A stretch of 9,841 bases of DNA, taken from Candidatus Nanopelagicales bacterium. Its GTDB lineage: Bacteria > Actinomycetota > Actinomycetes > S36-B12 > UBA5976. The stretch lies in assembly GCA_023257525.1 (NCBI GenBank), contig JALRCB010000030.1, forward strand, positions 1-9,841. Reading direction: 5' to 3'. Positions 6,185 through 9,841 of the stretch are shown here, one piece after another. How positions within the stretch are numbered: position 1 is the stretch's first letter; each line of letters begins with the position of its first letter. The notes beneath the pieces are model-generated. The model saw only the letters and a list, made by a program, of their open reading frames with translations. It did no database searches and was not told where the DNA came from. The position numbers and the translations under genes are program-made.

Positions 6185-6943
6185 ATGCTGTTAGCAATTG
6201 ATGTCGGCAATACCAATACCGTTCTTGGGTTGTTTGCAGGTGACCAATTAGTTTCATCTTGGCGAACTAAGACAGACAGCCGTGAGACTGCTGATGAATT
6301 GGCGCTTAAGTTCAAGGCGATACTTAGCGACGCTCCAGACATTACTGGAATTGCGCTTTGTTCAACTGTGCCAGCTGTGCTTCGCGAAATGCGCACGATG
6401 TTGAACAACTATTACCAAGACGTGCCACAAGTAATTGTTGAGCCCGGAATCAAGACCGGTGTTCCAGTTCTGACCGACAATCCAAAAGAAGTTGGCGCAG
6501 ATCGAATTGTTAATTCGTTAGCTGCCTTCACGTTGTATGGCGGTCCGGCAATCGTGGTTGATTTTGGAACTTCAACGAATCTTGATGTGATCTCAGCAAA
6601 GGGTGAGTTCCTAGGTGGCGCCCTGGCACCTGGCATTGAGATTTCGATTGATGCATTGGCCTCGCGAGCTGCACAGCTACGAAAAGTTGAATTAATCGCA
6701 CCACGCAACGTAATTGGCAAAAACACTGTCGAAGCCTTGCAATCTGGCGCTGTCTATGGATTCGCGGGACAAGTGGATGGTTTAGTGGATCGAATTGTTG
6801 ACGAGTTGGGAACTCCAGTTAAGGCTGTGATTGCCACTGGTGGCTTATCGGCCATTGTGGTCCCGGAGTCCGAGACCATAACCCACCACGAGCCAGATCT
6901 AACTTTGATTGGTCTGCGTCTGATGTTCGAGCGCAACGCTTAG
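6185..6943 (+). CDS. coaX: Type III pantothenate kinase
   Basis: This 252-residue ASKHA-fold kinase phosphorylates pantothenate with ATP, the first and committed step from vitamin B5 to coenzyme A. The N-terminal phosphate loop is DVGNTNT (6-12). VGADRIVN (103-110) carries the catalytic aspartate (Asp106). DFGTSTN (126-132) is the second phosphate motif, reading STN where many relatives have ATT. GGALAPG (144-150) and ATGGLS complete the set. Type III kinases characteristically need a monovalent cation such as K+ and are not feedback-inhibited by CoA, so flux control in this operon is probably not at this step. It lies 7 bases after panC and 18 bases before lysS, as the end of a three-gene pantothenate/CoA unit. 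Length is typical and the start is supported by AGGAA. Confidence 0.96.
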   Translation: MLLAIDVGNTNTVLGLFAGDQLVSSWRTKTDSRETADELALKFKAILSDAPDITGIALCSTVPAVLREMRTMLNNYYQDVPQVIVEPGIKTGVPVLTDNPKEVGADRIVNSLAAFTLYGGPAIVVDFGTSTNLDVISAKGEFLGGALAPGIEISIDALASRAAQLRKVELIAPRNVIGKNTVEALQSGAVYGFAGQVDGLVDRIVDELGTPVKAVIATGGLSAIVVPESETITHHEPDLTLIGLRLMFERNA

Positions 6944-6955
6944 TACCGATAATCT
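6926..6955 (+). promoter_or_regulatory. Candidate promoter giving a leaderless lysS mRNA
   Basis: TAATCT (6950-6955) ends exactly 6 bases before the lysS ATG at 6962, with TTCGAG (6926-6931) 18 bases upstream as a weak -35. The layout copies the one before the GTG at 4415: a TTCGA core, a TAnTCT/TAATCT-like -10, 6 bases, then the start codon. No Shine-Dalgarno lies between the -10 and the start. The -35 lies within the end of coaX. Predicted by eye. Confidence 0.45.
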
Positions 6956-6961
6956 TGGTCA

Positions 6962-8470
6962 ATGACCACCGATCAGAATCCAGCAGCTGAAGAAGTAGAC
7001 GACCTGCCTGAACAAATGCAGGTTCGCCACGAAAAGCGGGCTGCAATTTTGGCTAGCGGTCAGGATGCTTACCCAGTTCGAGTTCCAGTAACTACGACAA
7101 TTCCTGCAGTTCGCGACAAGTACGCGCACTTAGTCGCCGAACAAGAAAGTGGCGACACTGTAGGTATAGCTGGCCGAGTTATGTTCATGCGCAACACTGG
7201 CAAGCTTTGCTTCGCGCAATTGCAGGCTGGAACCGGTGAAACCATTCAAGCCATGCTTTCGTTTGATCGAATCGGCGAAGATCAACTTGATGCCTGGAAA
7301 GGTCTAGTTGATATCGGTGACGTAGTTGCCGTTGTTGGTGAAGTTATCAGCAGCAAGCGCGGCGAACTTTCCGTAATGACAGACAGCTGGCACATGGCTG
7401 CCAAAGCATTGCGCCCACTTCCAAATCCTCACAAACCTTTGAGTGAAGAAACTCGAGTTCGCCAGCGTTATGCAGACTTAATAATGCGCGATACTGCTCG
7501 CACTGTTGCGCGACTGCGTCCAGCAACTATGTCGAGCTTGCGAGCAAGTTTTGCAAAGCGGGACTACATCGAAGTTGAAACTCCAATGCTGCAAACTATG
7601 CATGGTGGGGCAGCAGCGCGACCATTCGTAACCGCATCAAATGCTTTCGATATGCAATTGTTCTTGCGGATTGCACCAGAGCTTTTCCTAAAGCGTTGTG
7701 TAGTCGGCGGTATTGAACGAGTATTTGAAATCAATCGCAACTTCCGCAATGAAGGCGCTGACTCAACGCACTCACCTGAGTTTGCGATGTTGGAGTATTA
7801 CCAGGCTTATGCGGATTACAACGACATGGCGACTTTGACTAGAGAACTAATCCAAGAAGCTGCAATGGCAGTTCATGGAAAATTGAATTATGAATTGGTT
7901 GATGGCGGCACTCGTGACCTATCGGGTGAATGGGATCAGATCTCGGTATTCCCATCGGTCAGTAAAGCAATTGGTAAAGAAATAACTCCAGAAACTCCAA
8001 TCGAAGAACTTCGTAAACTTTGCGCAGATGCTGGAATCACGCATGATCCAAAAGCAATTCACGGAAAATTGGTCGAAGAATTGCTGGAGCATTACGTAGT
8101 CGAGCACTTGAAGAACCCAACATTTGTTATGGACTACCCAGTTGATACTTCACCGCTGGTTCGTGAACACCGAATCCACAAGGGAACTGCCGAAAAGTGG
8201 GACCTTTACATCGACGGTTACGAAGCCGGAACCGGATACTCCGAACTTGTTGATCCAGTCATTCAACGCAAACGTTTGATGGAACAGTCTTCACTTAAAG
8301 CTGGCGGCGATGCCGAAGCGATGCAACTTGATGAAGACTTCTTGCGTGCGCTTGAGTATGGAATGCCACCAACTGGTGGTGTTGGCATGGGTATTGATCG
8401 ATTGCTAATGACATTAACTGGTTTAAATATTCGCGAAACTATTTTGTTCCCATTAGTAAAGCCTGAATAG
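6962..8470 (+). CDS. lysS: Lysyl-tRNA synthetase, class II
   Basis: The 502-residue enzyme charges tRNA-Lys with lysine using ATP. After a short N-terminal extension, an OB-fold anticodon-binding domain spans about residues 66-150 (VGIAGRVMFMRNTGK onward). The class II catalytic core then shows motif 1 (helix and strand around 185-208, ending DYIEVETPML), motif 2 around FEINRNFRNEGAD (255-267, with Arg262 and Glu264) and motif 3 GMGIDRL (475-481, with Arg480 for ATP). The His-Gly-Gly-Ala-Ala block at 214-218 and YEAGTGYSEL are usual LysRS elements. The protein ends ILFPLVKPE, normal for bacterial LysS. There is no fused MprF-like membrane domain, so this is the housekeeping enzyme and not LysX. 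The start codon appears leaderless, and read-through from coaX is also possible. argA begins 2 bases after the stop. Confidence 0.97.
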   Translation: MTTDQNPAAEEVDDLPEQMQVRHEKRAAILASGQDAYPVRVPVTTTIPAVRDKYAHLVAEQESGDTVGIAGRVMFMRNTGKLCFAQLQAGTGETIQAMLSFDRIGEDQLDAWKGLVDIGDVVAVVGEVISSKRGELSVMTDSWHMAAKALRPLPNPHKPLSEETRVRQRYADLIMRDTARTVARLRPATMSSLRASFAKRDYIEVETPMLQTMHGGAAARPFVTASNAFDMQLFLRIAPELFLKRCVVGGIERVFEINRNFRNEGADSTHSPEFAMLEYYQAYADYNDMATLTRELIQEAAMAVHGKLNYELVDGGTRDLSGEWDQISVFPSVSKAIGKEITPETPIEELRKLCADAGITHDPKAIHGKLVEELLEHYVVEHLKNPTFVMDYPVDTSPLVREHRIHKGTAEKWDLYIDGYEAGTGYSELVDPVIQRKRLMEQSSLKAGGDAEAMQLDEDFLRALEYGMPPTGGVGMGIDRLLMTLTGLNIRETILFPLVKPE

Positions 8471-8472
8471 AC

Positions 8473-8973
8473 ATGACTGTAACTGTTCGTCCAGCAATAA
8501 CGGCAGACGTTTTAGCAATCCGCGACTTAGTTGAAAACTATGCCGGAGATGGCCCGCGACTACTTCGCAAAAATACTGTGACGCTTTACGAAGATGTCCA
8601 AGAATTTTATGTAGCTGAACAAGATGGAAAAGTTATTGGTTGTGGCGCACTGCATGTGATGTGGCATGACTTGGGAGAAGTCCGAACCGTTGCCGTCGAT
8701 CCAAGCTGTAAAGGTCAAGGAATTGGTTCGCAGATTCTGAATGCGTTAACGCAGCGCGCATCCGACCTTGGATTAACCAGATTGTTCTGCTTAACTTTCG
8801 AAACTAAATTTTTCACTGGCCATGGCTTCACACCAATTGACGAATCTCCCGTTGATGCCTCAACATATGCCGAACTCTTGCTTTCGGGTGATCAGGGCGT
8901 TGCAGAATTCCTGGATCTAGAGCATGTGAAGCCGAACACTCTTGGCAACACCAGAATGCTCAAAAATCTCTAA
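8473..8973 (+). CDS. argA: Amino-acid N-acetyltransferase, short GNAT-type ArgA (N-acetylglutamate synthase)
   Basis: This 166-residue single-domain GNAT protein matches the short mycobacterial ArgA type (Rv2747) rather than the long E. coli form with an amino-acid-kinase domain. Shared wording includes the N-terminal RPA...DV..I, TLYEDVQEF (37-45), GCGALHV (56-62), GEVRTVAVDP (68-77), the acetyl-CoA pyrophosphate loop KGQGIG (80-85), LTFETKFF (97-104 region onward), GHGF (116-119) and the C-terminal VAEFLDLEHVKPN. It transfers acetyl from acetyl-CoA to glutamate (the M. tuberculosis enzyme also accepts glutamine), starting arginine biosynthesis. It begins 2 bases after lysS with no Shine-Dalgarno, so translation is probably coupled. 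Feedback by arginine is known for relatives but cannot be read from this sequence. The neighbours are not arginine genes, so the position gives no functional support. Confidence 0.92.
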   Translation: MTVTVRPAITADVLAIRDLVENYAGDGPRLLRKNTVTLYEDVQEFYVAEQDGKVIGCGALHVMWHDLGEVRTVAVDPSCKGQGIGSQILNALTQRASDLGLTRLFCLTFETKFFTGHGFTPIDESPVDASTYAELLLSGDQGVAEFLDLEHVKPNTLGNTRMLKNL

Positions 8974-8981
8974 ATATCGAC

Positions 8982-9010
8982 TGTTCGCTACTGGCAGATA
9001 GACCTAGATT
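8982..9010 (+). promoter_or_regulatory. Candidate upstream clpC promoter (P1)
   Basis: TAGATT at 9005-9010 fits the TAnnnT -10 pattern, with TGTTCG (8982-8987) 17 bases upstream as a poor -35. A weak -35 under an activator-like site (see the ClgR-like box) would fit activator-dependent transcription. RNA would start near 9017, about 119 bases before clpC. Confidence 0.35.
8983..8997. promoter_or_regulatory. Degenerate ClgR-like box upstream of clpC
   Basis: GTTCGC (8983-8988), five bases, then GCAG (8994-8997) resembles the GTTCGC-N5-GCG operator of the actinobacterial Clp regulator ClgR, with GCA in place of GCG. It sits 10 bases after the argA stop, over the -35 region of P1. ClgR activates clpC and clpP in Streptomyces and Corynebacterium, so the location is right, but one half-site is imperfect. 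Confidence 0.35.
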
Positions 9011-9029
9011 CAAAAAGTCCATTGAATAC

Positions 9030-9045
9030 GGCAGACCTTGCTGCC
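9030..9045. repeat. Small inverted repeat GGCAG–6–CTGCC in the clpC leader region
   Basis: GGCAG (9030-9034) and CTGCC (9041-9045) are perfect arms around ACCTTG. The right arm overlaps the -35 of promoter P2, so it could be an operator, or a hairpin in RNA starting from P1. It is not followed by a T-run, so it is not an intrinsic terminator for argA. Confidence 0.35.
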
Positions 9046-9066
9046 AAGCCTTTGCAGGTTTATAAA
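9038..9066 (+). promoter_or_regulatory. Candidate proximal clpC promoter (P2)
   Basis: TATAAA (9061-9066, five of six to TATAAT) lies 17 bases after TTGCTG (9038-9043). RNA would start near 9073, leaving a leader of roughly 60 bases with a good ribosome binding site. This is the best -10 hexamer in the window. Confidence 0.5.
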
Positions 9067-9124
9067 TCCGCAGATGCGCTGTCATGCATTGGCTCTAGCA
9101 TTGAGTCAAGGCCGAAAAGTTAAG

Positions 9125-9129
9125 AGGAG
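9125..9129 (+). promoter_or_regulatory. Shine-Dalgarno site of clpC
   Basis: AGGAG at 9125-9129 lies 6 bases before the ATG at 9136 and fixes the clpC start. Confidence 0.8.
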
Positions 9130-9135
9130 TTGCAC

Positions 9136-9841
9136 ATGTTCGAGAGATTTACCGACCGTGCTCGTCGCGTTGTGGTGCTTGCCCAAGAAGAGGCACGCAT
9201 GCTTAATCACAATTACATCGGAACCGAACATATCCTCCTTGGACTCATTCACGAAGGTGAAGGCGTTGCCGCCAAGGCTCTTGAAAGCATGGACATTTCA
9301 CTTGAAGCAGTTCGCGCTCAAGTCGAAGAAATTATTGGCCAAGGCCAGCAAGCTCCATCAGGTCACATTCCATTCACTCCACGCGCAAAGAAAGTTCTTG
9401 AACTTTCCCTTCGCGAAGCATTGCAACTTGGCCACAACTACATCGGCACCGAGCACATCTTGCTTGGTCTGATTCGCGAAGGCGAAGGCGTTGCAGCCCA
9501 GGTTCTAGTAAAACTTGGCGCAGATCTAAATCGCGTGCGTCAGCAAGTTATTCAACTTCTTTCGGGTTACCAGGGCAAAGAGCCACAGCAACAAGGTGCC
9601 GGTCCAGCTGAAGGCACACCTTCAACTTCATTGGTACTTGATCAATTCGGTCGCAACTTAACTCAGGCTGCGCGCGATGGTCAGCTTGATCCAGTTATTG
9701 GTCGTGTAAAAGAAATCGAACGCGTAATGCAGGTGCTTTCTCGTCGTACCAAGAACAACCCAGTTCTAATTGGTGAACCAGGTGTTGGTAAGACTGCGGT
9801 TGTCGAAGGTCTTGCGCAAAATGTTGTTAAGGGCGAAGTTC
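9136..9841 (+). CDS. clpC: ATP-dependent Clp protease ATPase subunit ClpC (3' truncated by window)
   Basis: The first 235 codons of an HSP100 unfoldase run off the right edge without a stop. The opening MFERFTDRARRVVVLAQEEA and most of the N-domain are nearly word-for-word those of mycobacterial ClpC1. Two Clp-N repeats are visible, each beginning HNYIGTEHILLGLI (about residues 25 and 100). Phe2 and Phe80, known contacts of cyclomarin A in M. tuberculosis ClpC1, are both present. A Gln/Gly/Pro-rich linker (about 150-168) leads to the first AAA+ module, with DPVIGR and Walker A GEPGVGKT at 213-220. The middle domain, Walker B and second AAA+ module lie outside. ClpC forms a hexamer that unfolds substrates and feeds them to ClpP in the cytosol. 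The 162-base region upstream, with two candidate promoters and a ClgR-like site, suggests regulated, independent transcription. Confidence 0.97.
   Translation, partial: MFERFTDRARRVVVLAQEEARMLNHNYIGTEHILLGLIHEGEGVAAKALESMDISLEAVRAQVEEIIGQGQQAPSGHIPFTPRAKKVLELSLREALQLGHNYIGTEHILLGLIREGEGVAAQVLVKLGADLNRVRQQVIQLLSGYQGKEPQQQGAGPAEGTPSTSLVLDQFGRNLTQAARDGQLDPVIGRVKEIERVMQVLSRRTKNNPVLIGEPGVGKTAVVEGLAQNVVKGEV

Noticed and set aside
5793..6408. Antisense open frames across the panC/coaX junction (5793-6257, 6088-6408)
   Set aside because: They oppose two certain genes, show no domain or initiation signal, and consist of Ser/Ile-rich shadow sequence.
9030..9060. Hairpin considered as an intrinsic terminator after argA
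   Set aside because: The stem is only 5 base pairs and is followed by AAGCC, not a T-run.
9086..9103. Direct repeat GCATTG...GCATTG with a 12-base period in the clpC leader
   Set aside because: Two six-base copies are within chance expectation, and no further copies are seen.
9101..9110. TTGAGTCAAG before clpC, considered as an HspR (HAIR) operator
   Set aside because: HAIR is CTTGAGT-N7-ACTCAAG. Here there is only a compact 9-base palindrome TTGAGTCAA without the 7-base gap, and it lies in the transcribed leader.
9038..9472. A 144-codon open frame on the plus strand overlapping the clpC start
   Set aside because: It lies in a different frame over the clpC leader and N-domain, has no ribosome binding site at its start and no recognisable sequence. 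clpC in the other frame is unmistakable.
1..9841. Search for mobile elements, CRISPR, tRNA/rRNA, phage or defence modules
   Set aside because: Nearly all bases are accounted for by conserved metabolic and housekeeping genes. The gaps (2141-2219, 4388-4414, 8974-9135) are too short or lack the required structures.

Overview
The window looks like chromosomal core sequence from a free-living actinobacterium with a compact, moderate-to-low GC genome. The lineage is inferred from gene order and protein wording: aspartokinase–asd, then a DUF2520 protein–panC–coaX–lysS–clpC run as in Mycobacterium and Streptomyces, a short mycobacterial-type ArgA, and a ClpC N-terminus that reads almost like M. tuberculosis ClpC1. 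A/T-leaning codons, gene gaps of a few bases, overlapping stop codons and apparent leaderless starts fit streamlined freshwater actinobacteria (acI/Nanopelagicales type). That last placement is an inference.

Layout. Bases 1-1241 hold the end of aspartokinase and all of asd, the first two steps of the aspartate amino-acid family. Convergent to asd is a membrane-anchored metallophosphoesterase (1238-2140, minus). It shares a 79-base divergent promoter region with an unrecognised acidic, coiled-coil protein (2220-3218, plus). That gene converges on an orphan, divergent NuoD-like protein (3215-4387, minus).

From 4415 to 8973 all genes are on the plus strand and almost touch: a DUF2520 Rossmann protein, panC, coaX, lysS and argA. 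The first three are placed to act together in pantothenate/CoA synthesis. panD, found between panC and coaX in mycobacteria, is absent here. lysS appears to have its own promoter that would give a leaderless mRNA. argA follows lysS by 2 bases and occupies the place where mycobacteria and Streptomyces have lsr2. A 162-base regulatory gap, with two candidate promoters and a degenerate ClgR-like site, leads into clpC, which runs off the right edge.

I saw no mobile element, CRISPR array, phage gene, toxin-antitoxin pair or structural RNA gene, and no convincing intrinsic terminator. The item most deserving a second look is the orphan NuoD paralogue. By manual alignment it keeps the Complex I subunit fold signatures and the conserved His, but has lost the quinone-contacting Tyr and the coupling Asp. 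The DUF2520 protein, a plausible unrecognised ketopantoate reductase, is second.
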